Shown: in pieces, positions 1 to 10,883 of the stretch
Position numbering within the stretch: position 1 is the stretch's first letter
Layout: every line of letters starts with the position of its first letter
NCBI RefSeq assembly: GCF_000046705.1
Contig: NC_005956.1
Coordinates: 1,302,001-1,366,000, forward strand
Origin: Bartonella henselae str. Houston-1
GTDB taxonomy: Bacteria; Pseudomonadota; Alphaproteobacteria; Rhizobiales; Rhizobiaceae
DNA length: 64,000 nt
Reading direction: 5' to 3'
Program-made: the position numbers and the translations under genes
The notes under the pieces: model-generated
Databases searched by the model: none
What the model saw: only the letters and a program-made list of their open reading frames with translations
What the model was told of the DNA's origin: nothing

Positions 1-177
1 ATTATATTGAAAAAATTCTCATATTTTTAGACTTAAAATATCTAACTGTGCTCCTAATCAACAGAAGCCTAAAGAAGAAATAATTGTCTTTTTTTCTATT
101 TTATCATAACCTAACAGAAGCAATCTTATAGTAAAGAGAAAAGGAAGGGAAATCTCGAAAGAAATCCTCTAAAAAAA

Positions 178-498
178 ATGAAAAAATTAGTAATTTCTTT
201 TGTGTTTGTCTCTCTCTTTCTCACCGCAACAGTATCCGGAGCGGCGGATGCCTTTGTCACAAGAAATCTTAATTTCAGAACAGGACCAAGCATTCAGTGT
301 ACAATTCATGGTTTAATTCCCGCAGGGAAGTTGGTATTTGTTCAAAACTGTAAAGCAAACTGGTGCCAGATCAGATATAATACCCAAACAGGTTGGGTAT
401 CATCTCGTTACCTCTCATTTAAAGATGGAAGTGATCTTTATGAAACATACACGATGCTTCCAATAACAAATCACAGCAAATACAGTCATTCTCCATAA
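178..498 (+). CDS. Small exported SH3-domain (SH3b) protein
   Basis: The 106-residue product begins with a Lys-Lys start and a hydrophobic stretch to about residue 20 ending in SGAADA, which reads as a cleavable signal peptide. The rest is one bacterial SH3 domain: NLNFRTGPS near residue 30 and GWVSSRYL near residue 72 are the usual first and last strand motifs. Such domains in alphaproteobacteria bind peptidoglycan or protein partners in the periplasm. Four cysteines lie in the mature part, which may form disulfides. It stands alone upstream of uvrB. The family is clear but the role is not known. Confidence 0.75.
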   Translation: MKKLVISFVFVSLFLTATVSGAADAFVTRNLNFRTGPSIQCTIHGLIPAGKLVFVQNCKANWCQIRYNTQTGWVSSRYLSFKDGSDLYETYTMLPITNHSKYSHSP

Positions 499-751
499 GG
501 GTTATGATGCATATCATAATGGAATACCCTGTTGAATATCCTCATGGGACAAACAAAATGGTGGACACAAACAACTACAAACATCACCAAACTCAAAACA
601 CTCCCAAGAACTCTTCTGAAAGAGTAAATGAAATATTCAGTAAGCCGGAACAAAACAATTAAGAGACATTTTAATCATTTATCGCGATTAAGTTGTAAAA
701 CTTGGTGTTTCCTTCAAAAACACGAGTACTTTTCTATCAAAGGATATAACA

Positions 752-3064
752 ATGAAAAATGGTGTTACAGCAACAGTGGAAGCTCTTTCTGCGTTAATTG
801 CCTCAGGAAATCCTCTTTTTAAGAATGGCGCATTATGGACACCTCACCGCCCTGTTCGTCCTGAAAAATCTGAAGGCGGTATTCCATTTCAACTCGAAAC
901 ATCCTTTGAAGCTTCGGGAGATCAACCTCAAGCAATTAAAACTCTGGTTGAGGGAATTGAAAAGAATGAACGTACACAAGTGCTTTTGGGTGTTACCGGA
1001 TCAGGCAAAACCTATACAATGGCTAAAATCATTGAAAAAACACAGCGCCCTGCTTTGATCTTAGCACCGAATAAAACTCTAGCTGCACAACTTTACGGAG
1101 AATTTAAAAGTTTTTTTCCCCACAATGCGGTCGAATATTTTGTTTCTTATTATGACTATTATCAGCCTGAAGCCTATGTTGCACGTTCTGACACTTATAT
1201 TGAAAAAGAATCTTCTATTAATGAACAAATCGACCGTATGCGCCATGCTGCAACACGTGCTGTACTTGAACGTGATGACGTCATTATTGTTGCATCCGTG
1301 TCTTGTATCTATGGGATTGGCTCGGTAGAAACCTATACTGCCATGACTTTGCAAATAAAAAAAGGGGACAAACTCAATCAACGACAATTCTTGGCTGATT
1401 TAGTTTCTCAACACTATTATCGACAAGACATTAACTTCATTCGTGGTTCTTTTCGTGTCCGAGGGGATACAATCGAAATTTTTCCTGCCCATCTTGAAGA
1501 TCGTGCTTGGCGTATATCGCTCTTTGGCGATGAAGTGGAAACAATTACGGAATTTGATCCTCTCACAGGACAAAAAACAGGCGACCTTCAATCTATTAAA
1601 ATTTATGCCAATTCACACTACGTAATACCGCGACCAACATTAAATCAAGCAATGAAAGCCATCAAAACGGAATTGGTTCAACGTCTCGATGAATTGAACA
1701 AAGCAGGACGTCTTTTAGAAGCACAACGTTTAGAACAGCGTACAATGTTTGATTTAGAAATGTTGGAAACAACCGGCTCATGCGCTGGAATTGAAAATTA
1801 TTCACGCTACTTAACAGGACGACAGCCTGGTGAACCACCACCAACTTTGTTCGAATATATTCCAAACAATGCTCTCGTTTTTATCGATGAAAGCCATGTA
1901 ACTATTCCTCAAATTGGTGGCATGTACAGAGGCGACTTTCGAAGAAAAGCAACCTTAGCAGAATATGGATTTCGTCTGCCTTCTTGTATGGACAATCGTC
2001 CTTTGCGCTTTGAAGAATGGGACGCCATGCGCCCACAAACGATTGCTGTTTCCGCAACACCTGGACGTTGGGAAATAGAACAATCACATGGCATTTTTGC
2101 GGAACAAATTATTCGCCCAACAGGGCTTGTTGATCCACCAACAGAAGTGCGTCCAGCCTCCAGCCAGGTTGATGATGTTGTAAATGAAATTCATAAAACA
2201 ATTCAAAAAGGCTACCGTACCTTAGTAACTGTGCTCACCAAGCGTATGGCCGAAGATTTGACAGAATATCTCCACGAACAAGGTATTCGAGTACGCTATA
2301 TGCATTCTGACATTGATACATTGGAGCGTATTGAAATTCTTCGTGATCTCAGGCTTGGTGCCTTTGATGTCCTCATCGGCATCAACTTGCTCCGAGAAGG
2401 TCTAGATATTCCAGAATGCGGTTTTGTTGCCATTCTAGATGCTGATAAAGAAGGCTTTTTACGCTCTGAAACCTCGCTTGTGCAAACAATTGGACGCGCT
2501 GCACGGAACGTAGATGGTCGCGTTATTCTCTATGCCGATATAATTACTGGCTCTATAGAACGAGCCTTGCAAGAAACACAAAGACGTCGAGAAAAACAGA
2601 TAGCCTATAATGAAAAACATCATATCAAACCGACGAGTATCAAAAAAAATATCGACGATATTCTCAATTCAGGGGGAGAAAATGGTTATACTCACACCAA
2701 TATTCCTGATTTTATCACGCAAAACAGTAAGACAGGTAACAATTTAGCAAAGCATATTCAATATCTTGAAAAATCAATGCGTGAAGCGGCAGCTAATCTT
2801 CACTTTGAAGAAGCAGCGCGACTTCGTGATGAAATCAAAAAGCTACAGAAAATAGAACTCACAATCGCAGATAATCCCTTAAATTATAGTGAACAATTCA
2901 TCCAAGAGCCACAGTCAAGGATTTTCGCCAAACCAGATCTTGATCACATGGGACCAACAATAGATACTGGTATCTTAGAAAATCGAAAAGAAAAAAGAAG
3001 GCCTTACAAAAATACCCTTAATAAGACGACAAAAAACAAAGAAAAAATTCCTCCTAACAAATAA
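752..3064 (+). CDS. uvrB: Excinuclease ABC subunit B
   Basis: UvrB is the damage-verifying helicase-like subunit of the UvrABC nucleotide excision repair complex. The 770-residue protein has Walker A GVTGSGKT at residues 80-87, the beta-hairpin motif [11 protein letters not shown], a DEAD-like box around FIDESH, the helicase motif QTIGRAARN, and a C-terminal UVR motif around [16 protein letters not shown] that contacts UvrC. About 40 residues precede the usual family start, as in many rhizobial homologues; an AAAGGA site at 739-744 supports this start. After the UVR motif there is a basic, low-complexity tail of about 80 residues. No clear alphaproteobacterial SOS box (GTTC-N7-GTTC) was seen upstream. 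Confidence 0.97.
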   Translation: MKNGVTATVEALSALIASGNPLFKNGALWTPHRPVRPEKSEGGIPFQLETSFEASGDQPQAIKTLVEGIEKNERTQVLLGVTGSGKTYTMAKIIEKTQRPALILAPNKTLAAQLYGEFKSFFPHNAVEYFVSYYDYYQPEAYVARSDTYIEKESSINEQIDRMRHAATRAVLERDDVIIVASVSCIYGIGSVETYTAMTLQIKKGDKLNQRQFLADLVSQHYYRQDINFIRGSFRVRGDTIEIFPAHLEDRAWRISLFGDEVETITEFDPLTGQKTGDLQSIKIYANSHYVIPRPTLNQAMKAIKTELVQRLDELNKAGRLLEAQRLEQRTMFDLEMLETTGSCAGIENYSRYLTGRQPGEPPPTLFEYIPNNALVFIDESHVTIPQIGGMYRGDFRRKATLAEYGFRLPSCMDNRPLRFEEWDAMRPQTIAVSATPGRWEIEQSHGIFAEQIIRPTGLVDPPTEVRPASSQVDDVVNEIHKTIQKGYRTLVTVLTKRMAEDLTEYLHEQGIRVRYMHSDIDTLERIEILRDLRLGAFDVLIGINLLREGLDIPECGFVAILDADKEGFLRSETSLVQTIGRAARNVDGRVILYADIITGSIERALQETQRRREKQIAYNEKHHIKPTSIKKNIDDILNSGGENGYTHTNIPDFITQNSKTGNNLAKHIQYLEKSMREAAANLHFEEAARLRDEIKKLQKIELTIADNPLNYSEQFIQEPQSRIFAKPDLDHMGPTIDTGILENRKEKRRPYKNTLNKTTKNKEKIPPNK

Positions 3065-3795
3065 CTCCAAAAGATCTCAAACCATTGAAAATAAATCTTT
3101 ATCCCCTAAAATCTTAATAATATAACCAATAAACAGCACTATTCCATAAAACACATACCCTAAATACCAATGTTGATCCAATTTAGCGAAAAAGCAACAT
3201 AACAAAGAAATGATGCAAGAAAATATTTCTAAAAATTGTTTTTTTACAAGAAATCCATAAAACTATCTAAAACTGTTTCTAAAATTTAAACCATTAAAAA
3301 CCAAATAAAAAATATGTTTTTCATAGATAAAAAATCAACAATATACCGTAAAACAGATCATAAGCCAAATTTTTATAATAAATCTCTTACAAATCCGTTA
3401 AATAAAACAGTACTCTTATGAATCATGCAATTAAATAAGAATTTATAGTAATAATATATCCCCATGAAACAATGTTTAAGAACTCTTGATCACGCTCCTA
3501 TATTTTATATTTTATGTATTATGAAACAGAGGAATGCTAAAAAAATTATCTTACATAGAATTTTATGATCATAGTGAAGATAAATAAATATCAATATGAA
3601 ATATAAATTCATGTAAAAAAATATATTTTTTAAAATTAATTTTTTATCGATTTTATTCTATGAACTTATAATGTATTCTCAACTAAATCGCTCTTTATTC
3701 GTTTTATCAAAATAAAGTTTAAAACCGTTCAGGCTATATTCAGTTTTGCACATATAAAATGTAAACAACATGAATTTATAGAAGGAGTGTCGTTA
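3065..3795. other. AT-rich intergenic spacer
   Basis: About 730 bases without a recognisable gene. Both strands are interrupted by stops and no coding-like stretch or RNA gene was recognised. The right end carries the ribosome binding site (GAAGGAG, 3781-3787) of the following gene, and its promoter probably lies here. Confidence 0.5.
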
Positions 3796-4494
3796 ATGAA
3801 AAAGATTACCAAGTTAGCAGTATTATCAGCAATATCGACTGCAACCATTTGGGTGCCACTAGGCACAACGCTTGCGGATACAAAATTAACTTATAGTGAA
3901 GAGATTACGAAAAAAATAGAAGATATGAAAAAGGAAATGAAGACCAATTTTCCTTCTCATAATTTTAGTGCCCATTCTGTTCTTGAGAAGCATCACCCTT
4001 ATTATCCTTCTAGTAATCACCATCATCATCATGTTGACCATAAAAGGAGAGAACAGAGTCATCACCATACTGAACGCAAAACACATCGCCATGTCGAACG
4101 CAAAATTACAACGCATCGTCATATCTATGAACATCATGTGACTACTCGTAATAACTCAGGAGATGCTTTAGCTTCAGGTATTATTGGTCTTGCTGCAGGT
4201 ACAATTCTTGGCAATGTTCTAAAGAAACCAGAACAACCAAAGATTATCTATCAAACTGTACCTCAAAGTCGAGTAATATACCAAGAAATTCCACAAGTGG
4301 TTTATCAACAAATTCCACAAAATCAGGTGATTTATGAAGTTCAGCCAACAGGAACATATCAACCAATTCAGCAACCATGGACAACTGATTGGCTTCAATA
4401 TTGCAAGAAAAAATACCGTTCATTTAATCCAAAAACGGGTACTTTTCGAGGTTATGATGGCTTAGATCACTTTTGTTATGCCCCATTAAAGTAA
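3796..4494 (+). CDS. His-rich exported protein with BA14K-like C-terminus
   Basis: The 232-residue product has an N-terminal signal peptide (about 25 residues ending near TTLADT), a strongly His-rich middle (roughly residues 65-115, many HHHH and HRH runs with Arg/Lys), a Gly-rich hydrophobic segment (GIIGLAAGTILGNVL), a repeat region rich in VIYQ and IPQ units, and a C-terminus with YCKKKYRSFNPKTGTFRGYDG, matching the BA14K family pattern. BA14K proteins are immunoreactive exported proteins of Brucella and relatives. An ATG at 3796 is preferred over an in-frame GTG at 3787 because GAAGGAG ends 8 bases before it. The His-rich block could bind metal or haem, but that is inference. Confidence 0.75.
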   Translation: MKKITKLAVLSAISTATIWVPLGTTLADTKLTYSEEITKKIEDMKKEMKTNFPSHNFSAHSVLEKHHPYYPSSNHHHHHVDHKRREQSHHHTERKTHRHVERKITTHRHIYEHHVTTRNNSGDALASGIIGLAAGTILGNVLKKPEQPKIIYQTVPQSRVIYQEIPQVVYQQIPQNQVIYEVQPTGTYQPIQQPWTTDWLQYCKKKYRSFNPKTGTFRGYDGLDHFCYAPLK

Positions 4495-4559
4495 CTTGCA
4501 TGACGCCCTGCTAAAGAAGTCGTAATTGGCAAGAAAAAGCGCTCCAATGTGTTTTTCAC

Positions 4560-5210
4560 TTATTCATGAAATCCTTGAAGAAAAGGATTCCACTGGCGCT
4601 CATAGCCTAAGTAACTTCCTGGTCCATGTCCACAAATGAAACGGACGTCGTCACCTAAGGGCAAAACTTTCTCTCGAAGTGATTTCATCAAGTCTTTATG
4701 AGAACAGAAGGGGAAATCTGTACGTCCAATCGAACCACGAAAGAGTACATCACCTAATAAGGCGAAGCGTTCTTTTTCATTGAAATAAATGACATGACCA
4801 GGGGAATGTCCCGGTGTATGGTAAACTCTGAATACATGTCCAGCAAAATGAACGCTATCGCCATCTTCTAACCATTGGTCAGGAACACAAATGCGCGCGT
4901 CAGTAATACCGTAACTTTCTGCGCTTTCACGCACAGCATCCATCACAGGCTTATCATCGCGATGGGAGCCAATAATTTTAACATTAAGTGCCTCTTTAGC
5001 TTGCATCGCTGCTCCCACATGGTCAAAATGACCATGTGTTATCCAAATAGCTTCAACAATCACGCCATTCTTCCGGATCACGTCTTGAATCTGAAGCCAA
5101 TCACCACCAGGATCAACTAAAACACCTACTTTTCGTTCATTATCAAAAAGCAGAGTACAATTTTGTTGAAAAGATGTAACCGGAATAATATGTGTTCTGA
5201 AGCTAACCAT
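4560..5210 (-). CDS. MBL-fold metallo-hydrolase (glyoxalase II-like)
   Basis: A 216-residue metallo-beta-lactamase-fold hydrolase. The metal-binding signature THGHFDH (HxHxDH) lies near residue 58, followed by further ligands in HTPGHSPGH, GDVLF and CGHGPG. The compact length and layout fit the YcbL/glyoxalase-II-like class, which cleaves thioesters such as S-lactoylglutathione; the precise substrate cannot be told from sequence. It is a single gene, divergent from the two-component pair that starts at 5363 and convergent with the BA14K-like gene. Confidence 0.85.
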   Translation of the reverse strand: MVSFRTHIIPVTSFQQNCTLLFDNERKVGVLVDPGGDWLQIQDVIRKNGVIVEAIWITHGHFDHVGAAMQAKEALNVKIIGSHRDDKPVMDAVRESAESYGITDARICVPDQWLEDGDSVHFAGHVFRVYHTPGHSPGHVIYFNEKERFALLGDVLFRGSIGRTDFPFCSHKDLMKSLREKVLPLGDDVRFICGHGPGSYLGYERQWNPFLQGFHE

Positions 5211-5362
5211 AATAGCCTTTTTTAAAATAATTTTTTTTCAAGCTTATAAGTAATACTTTCGTCATCCCTCTTTATAGAATAGAATAGCCTGCTCGATAAT
5301 TTTATGCAACTTATGTAAACTTGAATTTTTTAGAAAATAAATTTTTTTCAAGGTTTTGAAGA

Positions 5363-6067
5363 ATGACCGATCACGTTCAAGTTTTGTGTGATGATGCGCC
5401 TCACCTTCTTGTGATTGATGACGATACCCGTATTCGCAATCTTTTATTTCAATTTCTCATTAAAAATGGATTTCGTGTTTCAGTCTCTGCCAATGCTGAT
5501 GAAGCAAGACGACAGCTCTCAAACTTAGATTTTGACCTTCTTATAGTTGATGTCATGATGCCTGGCGAAAATGGCATCGATCTTACCCATTCACTCCGTC
5601 AAACAAAAGATGTTCCCATTCTCATGCTCACAGCTTTGTCGGAGATAGATAATCGTATCAATGGATTAGAAGCAGGCGCAGATGACTATCTCGCTAAACC
5701 ATTTGATCCTCGTGAGCTTCTCCTTCGCATTCACGCCATTTTACGCCGTGGTTTCGCACTTAATCAATCTAAAATAGAGCAGATCGTTTTTGGACCTTAT
5801 ATATTTTCAATTTCACGACGCGAACTCAAAAAAGGAGGAGAAGTGATTAAATTGACAGATAAAGAACAAAAAATGATGGTTATTTTTGCCGAAAATCCAG
5901 GAGACATAATTCCGCGCCATAAATTTGCAACGGAAGATAGCAATATAGGTGAGCGCGCAATTGATGTACAGATCAATCGTCTCCGACGTAAAATCGAAAA
6001 AAATCCATCACTCCCTATATGGCTGCAAACCGTACGAGGAATAGGGTATAAACTTTCAATTGAATAG
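5363..6067 (+). CDS. OmpR-family response regulator
   Basis: A 234-residue response regulator. The receiver domain fills roughly residues 14-128, with the acidic pair at VIDDD, the phospho-acceptor Asp63 in LLIVDVMMPG, and the conserved Lys in AKPFDP. A winged-helix DNA-binding domain of OmpR type follows (residues about 140-230; motifs RAIDVQINRLRRKIE and TVRGIGYKL). It is followed after 6 bases by its probable sensor kinase, so the two are cotranscribed. The target genes are unknown. It is distinct from CtrA in this window. Confidence 0.93.
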   Translation: MTDHVQVLCDDAPHLLVIDDDTRIRNLLFQFLIKNGFRVSVSANADEARRQLSNLDFDLLIVDVMMPGENGIDLTHSLRQTKDVPILMLTALSEIDNRINGLEAGADDYLAKPFDPRELLLRIHAILRRGFALNQSKIEQIVFGPYIFSISRRELKKGGEVIKLTDKEQKMMVIFAENPGDIIPRHKFATEDSNIGERAIDVQINRLRRKIEKNPSLPIWLQTVRGIGYKLSIE

Positions 6068-6073
6068 GCGTAC

Positions 6074-7414
6074 ATGACCAATCGCTCAAGAAAATTTGTC
6101 CGCTGGTTAACGAAGAAGATGCCCAAACGGCTTTATGCCCGCTCGTTGATCATTATTATCGCTCCTATGGTACTCTTGCAAACAGTAATCGGCTACGTCT
6201 TTATGGAGCGCCATTGGCAAATGGTGACGGAGCGACTCTCAACCGCTGTTGTCCATGATATTTCAGCCATTATTGACATCATTGAAACATATCCACAACA
6301 AGATAACTACGAAGATATCAAGCGTATTGCACAACAACGTATGGGATTAAACATTTCTATCCTGCCACCTACCCCCCTCCCTCCTCCAGGACCTAAGCCC
6401 TTTTTTGCAATTCTTGATTATTTTCTCAGTGAAGAAATCACCCGCCAAATTAATCGCCCTTTCTGGATTGATACAGTGGGAGATTCTAATCTTGTCGAAA
6501 TTCGCATACACCTTGGTCACAACATCTTGCGCGTCTTTGCACTACGCAGCCAAGCCTATGCTTCTAATACTGGGATTTTTTTAAGCTGGATGGTAGGCAC
6601 AGCTCTGGTTTTATTACTGATAGCGATTTACTTCTTGCGTAATCAAATCAAACCGATTCAGCAATTGGCTGAAGCAGCAGAAAGTTTTGGGCGTGGTCGT
6701 CCTTTACCAGAAAGCTTTCAACCACAAGGAGCTGATGAAGTCCGTCGTGCGGGCATTGCTTTTTTACGCATGCGTGAACGTATTGAACGCCAAATCGAAC
6801 AACGCACTATGATGCTCTCAGGTGTAAGCCATGATTTAAGAACCATTCTCACACGTTTTAAACTTCAGCTAGCCTTAGCAAATACTGACTTTGATACTAA
6901 TCCGCTTGAACAAGATGTAAGTGATATGCAGAATATGTTAGAAGGCTACCTTGCTTTTGCCCGCGGCGAAGGCAATGAAAATTTTAAAACCTTTGATTTA
7001 AAAGCTCTTATGCAAAAATTTCCCGCCGATGCTCATCTCCATAAACGTCATTTTTCCTACACCATTGAAGGCCCTACAGAGATACAAGCACGCCCACATG
7101 CTTTCACCCGTCTAGTCAGCAATCTCGTATCAAACGCATTTTATTACGCCAACACTGTCAAACTGACAGCTATATCCCAACAAGAATCTTTCATCATAAC
7201 GATTGACGATGATGGACCTGGCATTCAAAAAAACATGCGCACAGAAGTCTTTAAACCGTTCTTTAGACTGGATAAAGCCCGCAACCAAGATGCAAGTGGA
7301 ACAGGACTTGGCCTTTCTATTGCCCAAGATATAGCGCGCAGCCACGGAGGCAATATTCAATTAGAGGACAGCCCATTAGGAGGCTTGCGCGCCATCATCG
7401 ATATCCCTTTATAA
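6074..7414 (+). CDS. Two-component sensor histidine kinase (EnvZ-like)
   Basis: A 446-residue membrane sensor kinase. A first membrane helix at about residues 24-45 and a second at about 167-188 flank a periplasmic sensor region of about 120 residues that contains an unusual Pro-rich run near residue 100 (PPTPLPPPGPKP). A HAMP linker follows, then the dimerisation domain with His253 in SGVSHDLRTILTR, and an ATPase domain with N box (RLVSNLVSNAFYY), G1 box (DDGPGI) and G2 box (GTGLGLSI). It is expected to phosphorylate the regulator encoded 6 bases upstream. The signal sensed is unknown. Confidence 0.93.
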   Translation: MTNRSRKFVRWLTKKMPKRLYARSLIIIIAPMVLLQTVIGYVFMERHWQMVTERLSTAVVHDISAIIDIIETYPQQDNYEDIKRIAQQRMGLNISILPPTPLPPPGPKPFFAILDYFLSEEITRQINRPFWIDTVGDSNLVEIRIHLGHNILRVFALRSQAYASNTGIFLSWMVGTALVLLLIAIYFLRNQIKPIQQLAEAAESFGRGRPLPESFQPQGADEVRRAGIAFLRMRERIERQIEQRTMMLSGVSHDLRTILTRFKLQLALANTDFDTNPLEQDVSDMQNMLEGYLAFARGEGNENFKTFDLKALMQKFPADAHLHKRHFSYTIEGPTEIQARPHAFTRLVSNLVSNAFYYANTVKLTAISQQESFIITIDDDGPGIQKNMRTEVFKPFFRLDKARNQDASGTGLGLSIAQDIARSHGGNIQLEDSPLGGLRAIIDIPL

Positions 7415-7466
7415 GAAATATTTCACGAGATCATCTATTAAAAAAATGTTAAACAAACTTAACGAT

Positions 7467-7973
7467 TTAGGCATTTCCTATAGTTTCAAACAAAGTATAC
7501 TGGAGTGCCTTGCAAGCACTTTCTCCAGACCAAGCTACCATCTGAAACGCCACATAATGGCTCTCACAGACTTTAAGCGCATGTATTAACAATGTTTCAA
7601 CCTGTATATGAGATGGATGCACCCCCCCAGCCAGAAGAAGACCTTGCCGATAAATAACCGAATTATTCCCTTGCCAGTAATCAAAATGTCCTAGCAATAA
7701 TTTTTCATTAATTGCTAACAAGAGGCGATGCATTTCCGCTGTTCGAGCATTTTCAATAGAAAGATCAAATGCACAAGCTAAATGAAGAGCCTCCTGCTCT
7801 TCCATCCACGAAAAAGCAAGACGATAATTTGCCCGTTTCCCCTCCACACAAACACTAATTTCATCTTCAGCATCCCGCTCAAAAGACCAATCATATTTAC
7901 AGGCAATCTGTTCGATAAAATCAACAGGATGTTGTTCTCTTTCTGTGGCGCAAAATGCAAGCCTCATCATCAA
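7467..7973 (-). CDS. YbjN domain-containing protein
   Basis: A 168-residue soluble protein resembling the YbjN family: an alpha/beta fold with the internal segment around LLLAINEKLLLGHFDYW typical of alphaproteobacterial YbjN proteins, which resemble type III secretion chaperones in fold. No catalytic residues are evident. In related rhizobial genomes a YbjN gene lies close to lgt and the BMFP/UbiK gene, which agrees with the order here. It is convergent with the histidine kinase gene. Confidence 0.7.
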   Translation of the reverse strand: MMMRLAFCATEREQHPVDFIEQIACKYDWSFERDAEDEISVCVEGKRANYRLAFSWMEEQEALHLACAFDLSIENARTAEMHRLLLAINEKLLLGHFDYWQGNNSVIYRQGLLLAGGVHPSHIQVETLLIHALKVCESHYVAFQMVAWSGESACKALQYTLFETIGNA

Positions 7974-8353
7974 TCCTCAATAATATTAAAATATTGTCAA
8001 CAGAATACAACCCGCCTAAACTGTAACAACATTTTGCTACAATCAAAGCCTTTACACTCAACAAATACACATTAAAAACATCGATAGCACTCAGAGCTCG
8101 CAACCCAATAATGCTTCCTGCGGCAACACGCTTGATAATAAAGGGAATCATCAAGCCTTTTCAGTGTATTGATACAATTTCACAGCGCTAGCCCCTTGAT
8201 TAAAAAAAATGTTTTTTTTTATACAAATCATACCGAAAAAAGTGAATAATTTGTTATAACAGATTCAAGATTAAGCATTTTTCAGTTTCATACATCACAT
8301 TGAAAAATTGGGGATATTTTTTCTGAGACACTCATTGTTTTACGAAAACCATC
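7974..8353. other. Spacer with possible membrane-gene fossil
   Basis: A spacer of 380 bases between YbjN and ubiK. On the minus strand from about 8154 a short reading frame begins MMIPFIIKRVAAGSIIGLRAL and then degenerates; the start recalls small rhizobial membrane proteins of the DUF4126 type, but the match is too short to call. The region 8160-8353 shows nothing recognisable. Probably remnant plus promoter DNA. Confidence 0.25.
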
Positions 8354-8611
8354 TTATTCTTTGGCTGTTTGGTTTTTTTCTAAATCATCAAGGCGTTTTT
8401 TCAAGTCAGCATTGTCGACAGATACTTTCAGCACCATTTCCTTAAAAGTTTCAAATTCTTCGCGTGGAACAAGATCAAGTTTATTGGCGATCTTCTCAGC
8501 CTGCAAACGAAAAGCTGTTCCCGCTTCACGTCGTATACCTTGTGCAACATCAGCTGCATCTGTTGCTAATTTTGCCAATTCATCAAGAATACGGTTTGAT
8601 CCATTGCGCAT
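8354..8611 (-). CDS. ubiK: UbiK/BMFP accessory factor family protein
   Basis: An 85-residue, highly helical protein of the BMFP (formerly DUF526) family. The conserved segment LVPREEFETFKEMVLK sits near residues 47-62 and a C-terminal coiled coil ends the protein, as in UbiK. In gammaproteobacteria UbiK assists the ubiquinone-biosynthesis complex; the Brucella homologue promotes membrane fusion in vitro. It lies divergent from lgt, the same arrangement as in other rhizobia. Confidence 0.85.
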   Translation of the reverse strand: MRNGSNRILDELAKLATDAADVAQGIRREAGTAFRLQAEKIANKLDLVPREEFETFKEMVLKVSVDNADLKKRLDDLEKNQTAKE

Positions 8612-8873
8612 AACGTCTTTCCTTAAATTTTAAATTACTAACACACGTATTATAACGTATTTTCATAACATTTAGATATTGCATTTGTTCCTTTTACCTA
8701 TAAGATTTTATTTACCATAGAGATTTCACTTGAGTCTTTTTACATTCCTTTTACCAACATAAACTTTACCCCTATAAACCAGTGGAAACTTACCATTCTC
8801 CTGACTTGACCATCATGTGCTCATCTGTCATTCCTGACCATCATATAACCTCATAAATGTAAAGTGCTTGCTC

Positions 8874-9752
8874 ATGAACGACTTTTCTTGTCCAGCCATT
8901 GCTTTTCCATCTTTTCTCAATCCTGTCATTGTCCATTTAGGTCCCATAGCCCTCTATTGGTATGGCCTTGGCTATGTTGTGGGCATTCTTTTTGTTTGGT
9001 GGTATGCGCAAAAATTATTAAAAAAACAATCCCTATGGTATGCAAATCACCCTCCTATGGATAAAGAGAAAATAGGAGATTTTGTAGTCTGGTCTGCCAT
9101 CAGTATTGTTGTTGGTGGACGCTTAGGACAAGTGCTTGTATGGGATCCCATTTATTATTTCAGCCATCCAACTGCCATCATTACAATATGGAATGGAGGA
9201 ATGTCCTTTCATGGCGGTCTCATTGGCATCACCATTGCAATGATTTGGTTTGCCCGTAAAAATAACATCAAGATACGAGCAATGTTTGATATCATTGCTA
9301 TCGGTGCTCCTATTGGTATTGGCATTGTAAGAATATGCAACTTTATTAACCAAGAACTATGGGGTAATGTTACCACACACCCTTGGGCTGTTTGTTTCCC
9401 CCTAGATCCTTACTATTTACCGCGTCATCCAAGCCAACTTTACGAAGCGCTGATGGAAGGATTTCTTCTTTTCGTTATTTTATTCATTCTTACTTTTGCT
9501 TTCAAAGCATTAAAACGTCCAGGCACTGTGTCAGGAATATTTATTATAGGCTATGCAATAGCACGCAGTATTTCAGAAATTTATCGTGCTCCTCAAGAAG
9601 ATCCAGAATGGTTTTCTACTCTTTTTCATTCTACGGGTTTCACCTACGGCATGGCTTTATCTCTTCCCATGCTTTTTTTAGGGTTCTATCTTCTTTTTCA
9701 AGCCTTCAAAGACGAATCTACCAAAAATGGCCACACTCAAACAAAAAATTAA
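8874..9752 (+). CDS. lgt: Prolipoprotein diacylglyceryl transferase
   Basis: Lgt moves a diacylglyceryl group from phosphatidylglycerol to the lipobox cysteine of prolipoproteins in the inner membrane, the first step of lipoprotein maturation. About 292 residues with some seven hydrophobic segments; the signature FHGGLIG and the early [11 protein letters not shown] are present, as are conserved RICNFIN(Q)EL and RHPSQLYEA motifs. I prefer ATG 8874 to the in-frame TTG at 8868. Its end overlaps the next gene by 26 bases, so the two are probably translationally coupled. Confidence 0.95.
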
Positions 9753-10806
9753 AGAAATGATTGCACTTAATGGGCCAATCACTGTCAGTCAATATATGAC
9801 GTTAGCGCTTACAGATCCCCAATTCGGCTATTATAAAACACAAACACCCTTTGGACGCACTGGTGATTTCATAACAGCCCCTGAAATAAGCCAATTATTT
9901 GGAGAGATGATTGGTATTTGGGCTCTCGCAAACTGGAAAGCCCATGGTTGTCCTGCCCCTTTTATCCTTGCTGAAATAGGTCCAGGACGCGGAACTTTGA
10001 TGGATGATATTTTGCGCACCATTCAAAAATTATCGATAAAAGCATTTAATGCCGCTGAAATTTTTCTTATTGAAATAAGTAAAAAACTAGCAAAAGAACA
10101 AAAAAAACGTCTCGCACCTTATCAAAAAGAAATCTATAGCATTGAAAATTTTGATCAACTCCCCTTAAAACCTCTTTTGTTAATTGCCAATGAGTTTTTA
10201 GACACACTTCCCATCAACCAATATATTAAAATCAATGGAGAATGGAGAGAACGTCGCATTACAGTCAATCAAAATGGAGACTTTGTATTTATTGCTGCCC
10301 CAGGCAAATTCTCCTTTCCTTTTTTGCAATTCTGCGATTCTGAAATACCTGATGGAAAAATTTTTGAACATGCACCTTCGCGACATCAATTTATGCAACA
10401 AATAAGTAACCGATTAATACAAGTGAAAGGTTCTGCTTTACTTATCGATTATGGTGCTTCGAACCTTGCATTTGGCGATACACTGCAAGCACTTTCAAAA
10501 CACAGATTCCGTGATATTTTTGATGCTCCCGGTGAGCATGATTTAACAACACATGTTGGTTTTTCCTTTTTAAAAAAAATAGCGCTTGAACAAGGGTGTT
10601 TTGCTAAAATTCTAGAACAAGGAGATTTTCTTGTTAAAATGGGTCTACTGGAACGCGCAAAACAGCTTGCAGCTGACAAAAATGCCGCATTACAAGACAA
10701 AATCCACCAAGATATCGAACGATTAGCCGGTCCAGATCAAATGGGTAAATTATTTAAAGTCTTGCATGTGAGTAACCAAAATATACCTTTGCCTCCTGAA
10801 ATTTGA
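9727..10806 (+). CDS. MidA/NDUFAF7-family SAM-dependent methyltransferase
   Basis: A 359-residue class I methyltransferase of the MidA/COG1565 family. Motif I is visible as [17 protein letters not shown] (about residues 77-93), and the family-typical [10 protein letters not shown] and IDYG motifs follow. The mitochondrial relative NDUFAF7 methylates an arginine of NDUFS2 during complex I assembly, so a role in protein arginine methylation is possible but not shown for bacterial members. It overlaps lgt by 26 bases and is followed by pgeF, an order conserved in rhizobia. Confidence 0.9.
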
Positions 10807-10883
10807 TGATCAGAAACATTGACAAATACAAACATCTCACACTATTCCCACTTTGAAAACAACCATCCCTCTATGGAACTTTT

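Noticed and set aside
628-822. 64-codon open frame upstream of uvrB
   Set aside because: Overlaps the well-supported uvrB start in another frame and shows no domain.
7921-8154. 77-codon minus-strand frame as a real DUF4126-type gene
   Set aside because: Similarity is limited to about 15 residues, and its end overlaps the YbjN gene in another frame. Kept only as a possible fossil in the spacer note.
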